64,000 bases of DNA from Congregibacter litoralis KT71. GTDB lineage: Bacteria; Pseudomonadota; Gammaproteobacteria; Pseudomonadales; Halieaceae. Location of the stretch: the NCBI RefSeq assembly GCF_000153125.2, contig NZ_CM002299.1, positions 1,735,075 through 1,799,074 on the forward strand, given 5' to 3'. Shown here piece after piece: positions 27,211 to 36,715 of the stretch; position 1 is the first letter of the stretch; every line of letters begins with the position of its first letter. Under the pieces are notes generated by a model. The model saw only the letters and a program-made list of their open reading frames with translations, searched no databases and was not told the origin of the DNA. A program made the position numbers and the translations under genes.

Positions 27211-28434
27211 ATGGAAGGCGCTGAAGTTCTTCTCCAGATTGCCATCATTCTGGCCGGTGCTCGTTTAGCCGGTGAAATTGCCATGCACCTGGGTGCCCCC
27301 GCGGTCATCGGTGAGTTGCTCGTGGGTGTTCTTCTGGGTCCGAGTCAACTGGGCTGGATTCATCCCTCGGAGTTTCTCCAGCTTTTGGCCGATATCGGCA
27401 TCATTCTGTTGTTATTTCAGGTGGGGCTTGAGACCAATATTCGCCGCCTCAGGGAAACGGGTACCGAGGCCGTGATCGTTGCCGTGGGCGGCGCGGTGAT
27501 TCCGATGCTGGGCAGCTTTCTCCTCTGTCGCTATGCCTTCGATATGTCTCTGCTGATATCACTGTTTGTGGGAGGGGCCATGACCGCTACGAGCATTGGT
27601 GTCACCGTGCGAATTCTTCGGGATGTGGGCAGGGACGACAGTAGAGAAGGGCAGATCGTATTGGGTGCGGCGGTGCTCGATGATGTGCTGGGTGTACTGG
27701 TTCTCGCCTTTCTCTTTCAGATGTCGGCTGCTCACGATACGAGCTATGGTGGGCTGCTTAGCCTGCTCGCCTTTATTGGCCTCTTTTTTGTTGTCTCTCC
27801 TATCGTTGCGGAACTGGCCTCTGCTGTTATCAGCCGTTACGGACAGGTGACAGAGCTGCCAGGGTTGGTGGCTACGCTCATCGTGTCACTGGTCTTGTTT
27901 TTTGCCTGGATTGCGCACGTGGTGGGCGCTCCGGAACTACTGGGTGGATTTGTTGTGGGTCTCGCGCTGTCCCGGCAGTTTTTCCTCCCCTTCGGTGAAA
28001 GTATGGCCCCCGATGCGGCCTTCACCAGGCAGGTGCGCCGTGAAATGCGTCCCATCGTACAGCTGTTTACACCGATATTCTTTGTCGGGGTGGGTTTGTC
28101 CCTGGATCTGCGGATGATCAACTGGGATTCGCCGTTTGTCTGGTTGTTTTCCTTTTCCCTTGCGGCGGTTGCCATCGGGGGCAAGGTTCTTGCGGGTCAT
28201 CTTTTGCGCAGCGAGCCCCGCCTCATTCGCCAGGCTGTAGGGATGGCCATGGTGCCCCGGGCTGAAGTGGGATTGATCTTTGCGGAACTGGGTCGCAGTG
28301 CCGGCGCGCTGAACGGAGAGGTTTATGCGGCCGTGGTACTGGTGATTGCCTACACCACCGTTTTTGCGCCTTTCTGGCTGAAGCTCTTCTATCGCCGGTT
28401 TGGCAGTCATGGGGCCCTGGGTAAGCCACCGTGA
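27211..28434 (+). CDS. CPA2-family cation:proton antiporter (Kef/NapA type, membrane domain only)
   Basis: 407 residues, about 12-13 membrane helices: LLQIAIILAGARLAGEIAMHLGAPAVIGELLVGVLLGPSQLG at the start, GGAMTATSIGVTVRIL and LGAAVLDDVLGVLVLAF (the Asp-Asp ion-binding pair of NapA-like carriers) in the middle, and MAMVPRAEVGLIFAELG near the end. It lacks the cytoplasmic RCK/TrkA-N domain of KefB/C, so it is likely a Na+(K+)/H+ exchanger not gated by nucleotide or glutathione. Divergent from sulP-usp, it shares a 195-base intergenic region and probably belongs to the same ion-homeostasis response. Confidence 0.9.
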   Translation: MEGAEVLLQIAIILAGARLAGEIAMHLGAPAVIGELLVGVLLGPSQLGWIHPSEFLQLLADIGIILLLFQVGLETNIRRLRETGTEAVIVAVGGAVIPMLGSFLLCRYAFDMSLLISLFVGGAMTATSIGVTVRILRDVGRDDSREGQIVLGAAVLDDVLGVLVLAFLFQMSAAHDTSYGGLLSLLAFIGLFFVVSPIVAELASAVISRYGQVTELPGLVATLIVSLVLFFAWIAHVVGAPELLGGFVVGLALSRQFFLPFGESMAPDAAFTRQVRREMRPIVQLFTPIFFVGVGLSLDLRMINWDSPFVWLFSFSLAAVAIGGKVLAGHLLRSEPRLIRQAVGMAMVPRAEVGLIFAELGRSAGALNGEVYAAVVLVIAYTTVFAPFWLKLFYRRFGSHGALGKPP

Positions 28435-28512
28435 TGCATCCTCTGTGTTCAACTCCGGGGGCGAACGCTATACAGTGTGCCTTGGAGTTGGATACCTACC
28501 GAGGCAAACACC

Positions 28513-29238
28513 GTGTCTGAGACCAAGCGCATCGCACTACTCATCGATTGTGACAATGTGACGCCCAATGCAATTGCGGGAGTCCTCGAGGAGTTGGCAA
28601 AGCACGGCACGGTCAATGTCCGTCACGCCCACGGCGATTGGAACAATCCATCACTGTCCGGTTGGGCTGAAAAGCTCCATCCCCACGCCATCCGTCCCAT
28701 GCAGCAATTTGCTTACACCAAGGGAAAGAACGCAACGGACTCGGCAATGATCATTGATGCCATGGACCTTCTTTACAGCGGTAATGTCGACGCCTTCGCG
28801 CTTATGACCAGTGATAGCGATTTCACGCCGCTCGTGCTGCGTATTTTGGAGAGCGGGTTTCCCGTCTATGGATTCGGCGGCAAGAAAACCCCATCGCCCT
28901 TCGTGGACTCCTGTTCGCCCTTTATCTTCATAGAAAACCTCATCCCGTCAAAGGAGGGGAATGGCGAGAGCGACTCCCTGCCCGCACGAACACCCAAGGG
29001 GCGCCTGCGACAGAATAGTGCCCTCGTGAAACTCCTGCGCACGGCGGTTGACCAGACTGCCGATGATGACGGCTGGGCGGAAATGTCCCGCGTAGGTAGT
29101 TACATATCCAACAATAACGCGTCTTTCTCTTCGGTGAACTACGGCTATCGCCGTCTCAGCGACCTTATTAAGGCGACGGATCTTTTTCAGGTCGACCGTC
29201 AGAACAACCGGATGCTGATCCGTGATCCCAAAAGTTAA
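28513..29238 (+). CDS. NYN (PIN-like) ribonuclease domain with C-terminal LOTUS/OST-HTH domain
   Basis: 241 residues from GTG 28513, with GAGG eight bases upstream. An N-terminal NYN domain of the LabA/MARF1 type covers about residues 5-150. Acidic residues expected for metal-dependent RNA cleavage are in place (ALLIDCDNV, NATDSAMIIDAMDLLYSG, FALMTSDSDFTPLVLRI). After a linker, residues 170-240 (RLRQNSALVKLLRTAVDQ...WAEMSRVGSYI...YGYRRLSDLIKATDLFQVD) form a LOTUS/OST-HTH RNA-binding winged helix. No membrane segment. Probably an RNA-processing or surveillance nuclease; targets unknown. Followed by the YcgN-like gene. Confidence 0.88.
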   Translation: MSETKRIALLIDCDNVTPNAIAGVLEELAKHGTVNVRHAHGDWNNPSLSGWAEKLHPHAIRPMQQFAYTKGKNATDSAMIIDAMDLLYSGNVDAFALMTSDSDFTPLVLRILESGFPVYGFGGKKTPSPFVDSCSPFIFIENLIPSKEGNGESDSLPARTPKGRLRQNSALVKLLRTAVDQTADDDGWAEMSRVGSYISNNNASFSSVNYGYRRLSDLIKATDLFQVDRQNNRMLIRDPKS

Positions 29239-29303
29239 CGCGGTGAGGTCTCCCCGGTTTTTTGCCCGGGCTGTGGTCGCCAAGCGCGAGGGGACCCCGG
29301 CGG

Positions 29304-29759
29304 ATGTCTGAAAAGCCTTTTTGGGAGACCCTCGCTCCCGGCGAGATGACGCGGGAACAGTGGGAGTCTCTCTGCGATGGCTGTGCCCGTTGCTGTCTTC
29401 ACAAGCTGGAGGATGCCTATGGCGGCGGCATCTATTACACCCAGGTAGCCTGCCATCTTCTCGACGAAACAAGCTGTCGCTGCAGTCACTACGAGACCCG
29501 TCAGACCCTGGTGCCGGACTGCGTGGTCCTGGCGCCTGATGATCGCGACAACCTGGCCTGGTTGCCGGATACCTGCGCCTACCGCCTGATAGACGCGGGC
29601 AAACCCCTGCCCGAGTGGCATCCGCTGGTGACCGGGGATCCTCAGTCCGTACATCTTGCGGGCATATCTGTGCGCGGCCGCACCATCAGCGAAAACGACG
29701 TGGACGATGATGATCTCGAGGAACACATCATTCGCTGGGTCAGCAATACGCAGCCCTGA
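29304..29759 (+). CDS. YcgN-like cysteine-cluster protein (UPF0260)
   Basis: 151 residues from ATG 29304, preceded by GAGGGGA. The length matches E. coli YcgN (about 153). The family is defined by a cysteine cluster, seen here as LCDGCARCCLHKLED followed by ACHLLDETSCRCSHYETRQTLVPDC, which is likely to bind zinc or an Fe-S centre. The middle LPDTCAYRLIDAGKPLPEWHPL is also typical. Function unknown. An earlier in-frame start at 29262 would add 14 residues without family support. Confidence 0.92.
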   Translation: MSEKPFWETLAPGEMTREQWESLCDGCARCCLHKLEDAYGGGIYYTQVACHLLDETSCRCSHYETRQTLVPDCVVLAPDDRDNLAWLPDTCAYRLIDAGKPLPEWHPLVTGDPQSVHLAGISVRGRTISENDVDDDDLEEHIIRWVSNTQP

Positions 29760-29822
29760 TCTTCACCCTTCCCCCTTCGGTTTTATCAAACCCAGGAAGC
29801 GCTCATCGCCGGATCATCACGC

Positions 29823-31892
29823 CTATTGGTAACGCTCAAACCATGCAAGAATATGACTGACTTTGTCGATGAGTTGGCTGGGCTTTCTGGCGATAAAGTG
29901 GGACGCCCCGGGTAATTCCACCAGGAGGGTGGGTACTTTGCGGTATTTCAGGGCATGATAAAGCTGCTTGGCCTGGGAAGGGGGCGTACGCAGGTCATCC
30001 AGCCCTACCATCACCAGGGTGGGTGTATTGACCTCGCCCACCAGGGAGATCGGAGAAAAGCGCAGATAGTCGTCAGGGTTTGTCCAGGGTGTGCCGGGTA
30101 TGCGCGTAAAGTAGTAGTTGTACCAGTTATCCGCATTCAGGGTTTTGCTGTACCAGTTCATCACGGGCTTGATCGCGGCGGCGGCGCGGAAGCGGTCGGT
30201 TTTTCCGATAATCCATGCGGTCATAATGCCGCCGGCAGATCCTCCCGTGACATAGAGCTGCTCGGGATCGATAAAACCCAGCTCAATCATGGCGTCCACA
30301 CCGCTCATGGTGTCGTCGTAATCCTGTCCCGGGTAATTGTGGTAGAGCAGGTTTGCAAACTCTTCGCCGTAACTCGTGCTACCCCGGGCGTTGGGATAAA
30401 ACACCACATAACCCGCCGCAGCGAAGAGCTGCATCTCGGGAGAAAAACGTTCCCCGTAATTGAGAATCGGGCCTCCGTGGTTTTCCACGAGGAGGGGGTA
30501 TTGCCTGTTTGGATCAAAATCGGGGGGCAGCACCATCCAGCCCTGGATATCCCGCTCGTCGAAGGAGCTTTTCCACCAGATTTCCCGGGTCTCTCCCAGG
30601 GTCCGCTGGGATAGGAGGTCGTCATTGAGTCTCGTGATGACCCTCGTTTTACTGCCTTCGTGTATGGCGATGTCTGCGGGATACTCCGGGCGCGTGTGGG
30701 TATAGGCGACAACGCCATCCCCGGAGACACTGAAAGAGCCCCCGGCGTAGGGGCGGCCAATGCTCGTGCCGCCAAGATTATCGGCGAGGGTTTTCATGGA
30801 GTCTTTCAGGCTGACATAAGCGACCTTGGTACGGCCCTTGTCATCATACTGAAAATACAGGCCGTCGCTGTCTGCGGACCAGGTAATGGCTTTCACACTG
30901 CGGTCAAGGTCACCGAGGAGCTCTCGCATCCCGCTACCATCGTGCCTGGCGATGCGCAGCCGTGTGACCTGAAAAGCCTGCTTTTTATCAGCATAACCCA
31001 GCCATGCCAGGTGCTTGCCGTCCGGGGAGACCAGAGGATGGTGATCGGGACCATCAGTGCTGGTGACGGCCGCAGTGTCCCCGTCACGAAGAGCGACACG
31101 GTAGATCTCACTGTTGCGATAATCGTATTGCCAGTCTTCGGAGCGATTTCCGGAGACCAGGAGGGATTCCCCGTCCGCGCTCCAGCTGGGCTGGCGATGA
31201 TGAAAATCCCCCCGGGTGATCTGTCGGGCGGTACCGCCCTCGGCGGGGACCACAAAGACATGGCTGAACGCGGCGTCGAGGTAACCGCTGCCGTCCCGCT
31301 CGTGATACATCCTGTCCGTGACTCTGGGCATGTCTGACCACTGTGCCCCCTCGGGTTTTTCCGGCCGTGAGGCGAGGCTGGGCGCCTCGGCCTTTACATC
31401 CATCACGAAGGCGAGATGCCTGCCGTCGGGGCTCCAGCGAATGTCTTTGGGCGTTGCCGGCAACCGTGTAACCCGTGCGCTTTGTCCACCCTCAAGCCAG
31501 TGCATGTAGATCTCGGCGCCTTCGTCATCCCCCGCGGAGCGCACATAAGCAATGCGATCCCCCCGGGGCGACCACACGGCGCTGGATTCATTCCCTTCGA
31601 AGCTGCTCAGCTTATGCTGGCGCTGGGATGCAATGTCCACCAGCCAGAGATTCCCGCGGCGGCGGTCCTCCATAATATCGAAACCCATACGCCGATAGAC
31701 CACCTGCTGACTATCCGGTGAGATCTGCGGGTTAAGCGCCCACTCTATTTCAAAGATATCGAGTGCCTGAAAAGGCGGAAGCGTTTGGGATTCCTGGGCG
31801 GAGAGCGATGGAGAAAAAAGCAATGCGCCGAAGGCGGCAACCCCCAGGCTGGCTGTGGCTGCTGCGAATCGTCTGAGACCGAGTGAACGCAT
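29823..31892 (-). CDS. exported S9-family prolyl oligopeptidase / acylaminoacyl-peptidase
   Basis: 689 residues with a signal peptide (FAAATASLGVAAFGALLFSPSLSAQ). Residues 40-430 are an N-terminal beta-propeller (WSPDGRHLAFV, WSADGESLLVSG, VSPDGKHLAWLG repeats). The C-terminal hydrolase domain has the oxyanion/strand block LLVENHGGP, the Tyr-type FYPNARGSTSYGEEF, the nucleophile elbow GGSAGG with Ser552, the acid VGLDDLRTPPSQA and the histidine GASHFIAR. Subfamily S9C is most likely. It would trim short peptides in the periplasm. With the S10 and S8 enzymes in this window it suggests peptide scavenging. Confidence 0.93.
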   Translation of the reverse strand: MRSLGLRRFAAATASLGVAAFGALLFSPSLSAQESQTLPPFQALDIFEIEWALNPQISPDSQQVVYRRMGFDIMEDRRRGNLWLVDIASQRQHKLSSFEGNESSAVWSPRGDRIAYVRSAGDDEGAEIYMHWLEGGQSARVTRLPATPKDIRWSPDGRHLAFVMDVKAEAPSLASRPEKPEGAQWSDMPRVTDRMYHERDGSGYLDAAFSHVFVVPAEGGTARQITRGDFHHRQPSWSADGESLLVSGNRSEDWQYDYRNSEIYRVALRDGDTAAVTSTDGPDHHPLVSPDGKHLAWLGYADKKQAFQVTRLRIARHDGSGMRELLGDLDRSVKAITWSADSDGLYFQYDDKGRTKVAYVSLKDSMKTLADNLGGTSIGRPYAGGSFSVSGDGVVAYTHTRPEYPADIAIHEGSKTRVITRLNDDLLSQRTLGETREIWWKSSFDERDIQGWMVLPPDFDPNRQYPLLVENHGGPILNYGERFSPEMQLFAAAGYVVFYPNARGSTSYGEEFANLLYHNYPGQDYDDTMSGVDAMIELGFIDPEQLYVTGGSAGGIMTAWIIGKTDRFRAAAAIKPVMNWYSKTLNADNWYNYYFTRIPGTPWTNPDDYLRFSPISLVGEVNTPTLVMVGLDDLRTPPSQAKQLYHALKYRKVPTLLVELPGASHFIARKPSQLIDKVSHILAWFERYQ

Positions 31893-32001
31893 GGTAAGGC
31901 TCCTTGTTGATCAGGCCCCGATGCTATCACCGGGGACAGAAATAGCGAGGATGGGCATGCTAAACTTGCGCGCCATTTTTAACTGACCGCAGTAAAACAC
32001 C

Positions 32002-33060
32002 ATGCTTTCCGTGACCGATGATCTCCGCATTCAGAAAACCAACGAACTGATTTCTCCAGAATCGCTGGTGAACGATATTCCTCTTAGCGACGCCGCGACG
32101 GAAACCGTGTCCGGCGCCCGGGGCGCCATCTCTTCTATTCTTGCCGGGGCGGACGATCGCCTGCTGGTTGTCGTCGGTCCCTGCTCCATCCACGACCCGA
32201 ACGCGGCCCGGGAGTATGCCCGGGGTCTCCTGGAAGCGGCAAAAGCTCACAGCGCAGATCTGCAGATTGTTATGCGGGTGTACTTCGAGAAACCGCGTAC
32301 CACGGTCGGTTGGAAAGGGCTCATCAACGACCCGGATCTCAATGACACCTTCCAGATCAACAAAGGACTGCATCTCGCCCGGGAGCTCCTCAAGGATCTT
32401 GCTGAGATGGGTTTGCCTGCTGGCACGGAGTACCTGGACCTTATCAGCCCTCAGTATGTGGCGGATCTGGTGTCCTGGGGGGCCATCGGGGCGCGTACCA
32501 CGGAGAGCCAGACCCATCGCGAACTGGCGTCGGGATTGTCCTGCCCCGTGGGCTTTAAGAACGCGACGGATGGCGATGTGCAGGTCGCCATTGACGCTAT
32601 TAACTCTGCGTCCCAGCCCCATCGCTTTCTGTCCGTTACAAAGCAGGGGCACTCCGCCATTTTTCAGACCACGGGTAATGCGGATTGCCACATTATTCTG
32701 CGCGGGGGAAAACATCCAAATTACGACATGTTCTCCGTGGATGACGCGAGCGCCATGTTGAGTAAGAGCGGTTTGCCCGCGCGTATCATGATTGACGCCA
32801 GCCACGCGAACAGCCGGAAAATACCCGCAAGGCAGGTTGATGTCGCCATGGATGTGGCCAGCCAGGTAGCTCGAGGTAGCCGCAGTATTTTCGGCATCAT
32901 GATCGAGAGCAATCTGGTGGAGGGTCGCCAGAATGTGGTTCCCGGTCAGCCCCTGGTATACGGTCAGAGTATTACCGATGCCTGTATCGACTGGACGGCG
33001 ACAGAATCCGTGCTTCAGGGCCTGGCCGACGCCGTTCGCCAGCGCCGAGCCCTCGGCTGA
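32002..33060 (+). CDS. 3-deoxy-7-phosphoheptulonate (DAHP) synthase, class I (AroF/G/H type)
   Basis: 352 residues, normal for the E. coli-type enzyme. First step of the shikimate pathway: phosphoenolpyruvate plus erythrose 4-phosphate. Diagnostic blocks: LVVVGPCSIHDPNAAREYA, VYFEKPRTTVGWKGLINDPDLNDTFQINKG, GARTTESQTHRELASGLSCPVGFKNATDG, ILRGGKHPNYD and MIDASHANSRK (metal/substrate ligands). The isoform (Phe-, Tyr- or Trp-inhibited) cannot be decided safely here. The ribosome binding site is weak. It is divergent from the S9 peptidase gene, with a 109-base shared promoter region. Confidence 0.96.
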   Translation: MLSVTDDLRIQKTNELISPESLVNDIPLSDAATETVSGARGAISSILAGADDRLLVVVGPCSIHDPNAAREYARGLLEAAKAHSADLQIVMRVYFEKPRTTVGWKGLINDPDLNDTFQINKGLHLARELLKDLAEMGLPAGTEYLDLISPQYVADLVSWGAIGARTTESQTHRELASGLSCPVGFKNATDGDVQVAIDAINSASQPHRFLSVTKQGHSAIFQTTGNADCHIILRGGKHPNYDMFSVDDASAMLSKSGLPARIMIDASHANSRKIPARQVDVAMDVASQVARGSRSIFGIMIESNLVEGRQNVVPGQPLVYGQSITDACIDWTATESVLQGLADAVRQRRALG

Positions 33061-33178
33061 TCCCACGCCCCCGTGCCGCTTTCTCCGCCCTCGCATCCAG
33101 TCGCAAGGACAGCGAGGATATTGTGCCGGTATGCTAGGGTTCTGATGTCCCTTTGAGCTGCGCAGGAGCGCCGCCCCT

Positions 33179-36100
33179 GTGAATTCGCCGTCCTATCTTC
33201 TCAGCCTCGCGGTGCTTTATATCTGCGCCTTGTTTGGCCTGGCATGGATTGTTGATCGGCGCAGCGGCTCGGGCAAAGGGCAGGGCTCTCCGAAACGCCA
33301 GGCACTGGTGTACGCCCTGTCTCTGGGCGTGTACTGCAGCTCCTGGACTTTTTACGGCGCCGTCGGAAGTGCAACGGCATCACCCTGGAGCCATGCGCCG
33401 ATTTATCTCGGCCCCATTCTGGTGTTCACTCTCGGTTGGGGCGTGTTGCAACGCATGGTGCGCCTTGGCACGGAGCACCGGGTTACCTCGATTGCGGATT
33501 ATTTCGGTGCGCGTTTTGGAAAACGGCAACAGCTGTCGATTCTGGTAACGGTGGTGGCGACGGCAGCGGTGCTTCCCTATATCGCGCTGCAGTTTCGGGC
33601 CCTGACGCAGGCCTGGTCGATCATTGCCGGAGGGGCGATCGGTCCGTCCCTCACCGCCACGGACTCGGGGCTCGCTATCGCCATCGTGCTTGGCGCTTTT
33701 ACGGTGCTTTTTGGTGCGCGGCGACTGGATGGCCGAGAGCGGCATCAAGGCATGATGAGTGCCATTGCCCTTGAGTCCGTGGTCAAACTCTGCGCCTTTT
33801 TCTGCGTTGCTATTTTTGCGCTGATTTACCTGCGCCGGCCGGAGGTTGCCTCGGTGGTGGACTGGTCCGGTCAGGCACCGACACAGCTCGTGCTCTCGGG
33901 CGACTTTGTCACCCGGACCCTCATCAGTGCCTTCGCGATTTTTTGCCTGCCACGGCAGTTTCACGTCATGGTGGTGGAGGCAAAGGATAGTGGTAGCACA
34001 AAGCTGGCCCGCTGGCTTCTGCCTCTGTATCTACTGCTTTTTATGCTGTTGGCGGTACCCATCAGTCTTGCGGGGAGTCACCTCTTCGCCTCGCCATCGA
34101 CCTCCGGAGTCAGTCCCGACACCTATGTGCAGATGCTTCCGGCGGTCCTCGAATCGCCCTGGGTATCGCTTATTGCCTTTGTGGGTGGTCTCTCCGCCGC
34201 CACGGGTATGGTTATTGTAGCCACCGTGAGCCTGGCCATTATGCTCACCAACGAAGTCGCCGTGCCCCTCATGATTCGCGGAAAGTCCGACCAGGGTGCC
34301 TCGCTTTTATTTTTGGGCAATCAGTTACGCATCGTCCGCCAGGTAACGATTCTCCTCATTCTGGCCGCCGCCTGGCTGGTGTCCACGCAGCTGAGTGGCA
34401 TTTCCTGGCTCACGGAAATCGGTTTCATGTCGTTCCTGGCGGCGGCGCAGCTCGCGCCGGGACTCCTTGCCGGGCTGTATTGGCGACGTGCCCACGGTAT
34501 TGCCATCACCGCCGGACTGGCAGCGGGGCTGCTGCTGTGGTTTTACTGTCTGGTGCTGCCTGAGGTTTTGCCCGCAGAAAGTGCCCTGCGGAGCAGGGGG
34601 CTCCTGGGGATCAGCTGGCTCAAGCCGCAGGCGCTTTTTGGCTGGTCGGGACCGGGTCCTCTGACCTATGCGACGCTCTGGAGTCTGGGCATGAACGTGC
34701 TCCTTCTGGGTTTGCTATCCCGATTTTCCGAGGCCTCCCCTGCGGACAAACGCCAGGCCGCGGTGTTTCTGGACAGCGACGATGGCAGGGCAAAGCAGGG
34801 AGACGATTTTAATCTCTCTCCCGTGCGAGCGGGGCAGCTTCGTGCCCTGCTACCACCTTTTCTGGAGGAGGGCCGTCTGCAGCAGCTCTGGCGCTCCTTC
34901 GAAGAACGCTATCAGCAGCGGCTCCTTCCCGCTGATCGCCTGCCCCTCTTTGCTGTTCGTGAGGCAGAATCCTTGCTCGCCGGAGTTATTGGGGCGGCGT
35001 CTTCCAGCCGCGTTTTTTCCGAGTTGACGGAAAGCCGGCAGGTGGACTTTGCCGGTCTCGCATCCCTGGTCTCCGAGGCGGGTCGCCAGCAAACCTTTAA
35101 CCGGGATCTTCTGGAAACAACCGTGGAATCCATGCTCCAGGGCGTGTCTGTCGTCGACGCACAGTTGCGGCTGGTGGCCTGGAACACCCGCTACGAAACC
35201 ATGTTTGCCTATCCCCAGCGGCTTCTCTATGTCGGCATGCCCATTGAAAAGCTCTATCGCTTTAATGCCGAGCGAGGGGTTCTCGGTGTGGCCGGGGACT
35301 CCATTGATCACGAAGTGGAGAAGCGCCTTGACTGGTTGCGCCGCGGTCATCCCCATCGCCTTGAACGCCGCTTACCCGATGGCCGCGTGATTGATATTCA
35401 TGGTGTGCCTCTCCCCCGGGGTGGTTTTGTCACGACCTATATCGACATCACAGACTACCGGGAAATGGTCACACAGTTGGAAGAGGTGCGCCTGGAGCTG
35501 GAGAACCGGGTAGCAAGTGGAAGCCAGAGCCTGGCGGACACCAATGCCGAGTTGCGCCGGGAAAACCGGCTTCGGGCCGAAGCGGAGCGCAAGCTGCGTG
35601 ATGCTTCTCTGTCCAAAAATCGCTTTATGTCAGCGAGCAGCCACGATCTGTTGCAGCCCATCAGCGCGGCGCGATTGTTCGTAGAGGCTTTAAAACCAAG
35701 GGCGGGAGAGTCCCGGGACACCTCGGAACTGGTTGAGAAAATTGATCAGTCCCTCCATCGTGCGGAGACGCTGATTGCCGAATTGCGGGAAATGGCCCGC
35801 CTGGATTCAGGCAAACAGCAGGTCACAATGCAAAGCTTCTCCCTGGATGCGCTCCTCGGAGAAGTTTATGCAGAGTTTGGCCCCGCCGCGCAAAAGGCCG
35901 GTTTGGAGCTTCGTTTGCAGAGCTCGTCTCTCTGGCTTCAGACGGATCGCAACCTTCTCTACCGGGCACTACAGAACCTCGTGGGCAACGCCATCAAATA
36001 CAGCGAGCACGGCAAGGTGCTTCTGGGCGCGCGGCGGCGTCCCGAGGCGGTGGAAATACAGGTCATTGATCAGGGGCCGGGGATACCCGCGCAGGCGCAG

Positions 36101-36694
36101 GCGCGGGTGTTTGCGGAGTTTGAGCGCCTGCCGGGGAGTGGGGGAGAGGAGGGACTGGGTCTGGGTCTGGCGATTGTCAGTCGCTACGCCAATCTTCTCG
36201 ACTTACCCCTCCATCTGAGCTCCCATCCCGGTCGGGGCAGCCTTTTCTCGCTTACGGTGCCCCGTGGTGTCGCGGATACGTCCGTTGCGGAGGTGAATAC
36301 TCCGAGCCGAGGACAACGTTTGGCCGGCATCAGGGTGCTTTGCATTGACAATGACAGACAGGTCCGAGAAGCCATGACGGCCATGCTGTCCGCTGAGGGC
36401 TGTGAGGTCACCGCCGTATCCAACCGTCAGGAATTGTTCGAGTCTCTGGGGGATGTCAGGGCCGATGTGGTGGTTGCCGACTACCATCTCGATGACGGCG
36501 ACACGGGGATTGCTGCCCTCCAATGGGTCTTTGACAGTTTGGCCTGGCGCTGCCCCTGCGTGATGGCGAGTGCCGACGATGGCGCGAACGTCAAAGAGCT
36601 GGCACGCGCCGTGGGGTTCCGCTCCCTGGCAAAGCCCGTCAACCCCGAGCGCTTGAAAGCCCTGATACTGGCGCTGGCCAGGGAGGCGTCCTAG
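33179..36694 (+). CDS. crbS: hybrid sensor histidine kinase with N-terminal sodium:solute symporter domain (CrbS/MxtR-like)
   Basis: 1171 residues, GTG start with AGGAG upstream. Residues 1-500 form an SSS/SLC5-type membrane domain of about 12-13 helices (ADYFGARFGKRQQLSILVTVVATAAVLPYIALQFRAL). Then come a linker, a PAS domain (about 640-755), a coiled linker and HisKA with SHDLLQPISAARLFVEAL (phospho-acceptor His822). HATPase_c follows with LVGNAIKYS, QVIDQGPGIP and GLGLAIVSRYA. A C-terminal receiver domain has Asp1101 in VVADYHLDDG. This architecture is that of CrbS (Vibrio) and MxtR (Pseudomonas), which control acetyl-CoA synthetase and acetate permease genes. The symporter domain is thought to sense or pass the solute. 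Confidence 0.9.
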   Translation: MNSPSYLLSLAVLYICALFGLAWIVDRRSGSGKGQGSPKRQALVYALSLGVYCSSWTFYGAVGSATASPWSHAPIYLGPILVFTLGWGVLQRMVRLGTEHRVTSIADYFGARFGKRQQLSILVTVVATAAVLPYIALQFRALTQAWSIIAGGAIGPSLTATDSGLAIAIVLGAFTVLFGARRLDGRERHQGMMSAIALESVVKLCAFFCVAIFALIYLRRPEVASVVDWSGQAPTQLVLSGDFVTRTLISAFAIFCLPRQFHVMVVEAKDSGSTKLARWLLPLYLLLFMLLAVPISLAGSHLFASPSTSGVSPDTYVQMLPAVLESPWVSLIAFVGGLSAATGMVIVATVSLAIMLTNEVAVPLMIRGKSDQGASLLFLGNQLRIVRQVTILLILAAAWLVSTQLSGISWLTEIGFMSFLAAAQLAPGLLAGLYWRRAHGIAITAGLAAGLLLWFYCLVLPEVLPAESALRSRGLLGISWLKPQALFGWSGPGPLTYATLWSLGMNVLLLGLLSRFSEASPADKRQAAVFLDSDDGRAKQGDDFNLSPVRAGQLRALLPPFLEEGRLQQLWRSFEERYQQRLLPADRLPLFAVREAESLLAGVIGAASSSRVFSELTESRQVDFAGLASLVSEAGRQQTFNRDLLETTVESMLQGVSVVDAQLRLVAWNTRYETMFAYPQRLLYVGMPIEKLYRFNAERGVLGVAGDSIDHEVEKRLDWLRRGHPHRLERRLPDGRVIDIHGVPLPRGGFVTTYIDITDYREMVTQLEEVRLELENRVASGSQSLADTNAELRRENRLRAEAERKLRDASLSKNRFMSASSHDLLQPISAARLFVEALKPRAGESRDTSELVEKIDQSLHRAETLIAELREMARLDSGKQQVTMQSFSLDALLGEVYAEFGPAAQKAGLELRLQSSSLWLQTDRNLLYRALQNLVGNAIKYSEHGKVLLGARRRPEAVEIQVIDQGPGIPAQAQARVFAEFERLPGSGGEEGLGLGLAIVSRYANLLDLPLHLSSHPGRGSLFSLTVPRGVADTSVAEVNTPSRGQRLAGIRVLCIDNDRQVREAMTAMLSAEGCEVTAVSNRQELFESLGDVRADVVVADYHLDDGDTGIAALQWVFDSLAWRCPCVMASADDGANVKELARAVGFRSLAKPVNPERLKALILALAREAS

Positions 36695-36715
36695 GAGCCG
36701 CAGGGAACTCGTTGT

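Noticed and set aside
31960..33096. 378-codon open frame opposite the DAHP synthase gene
   Set aside because: Shadow frame. The plus-strand product is a clear aromatic-pathway enzyme across its full length.
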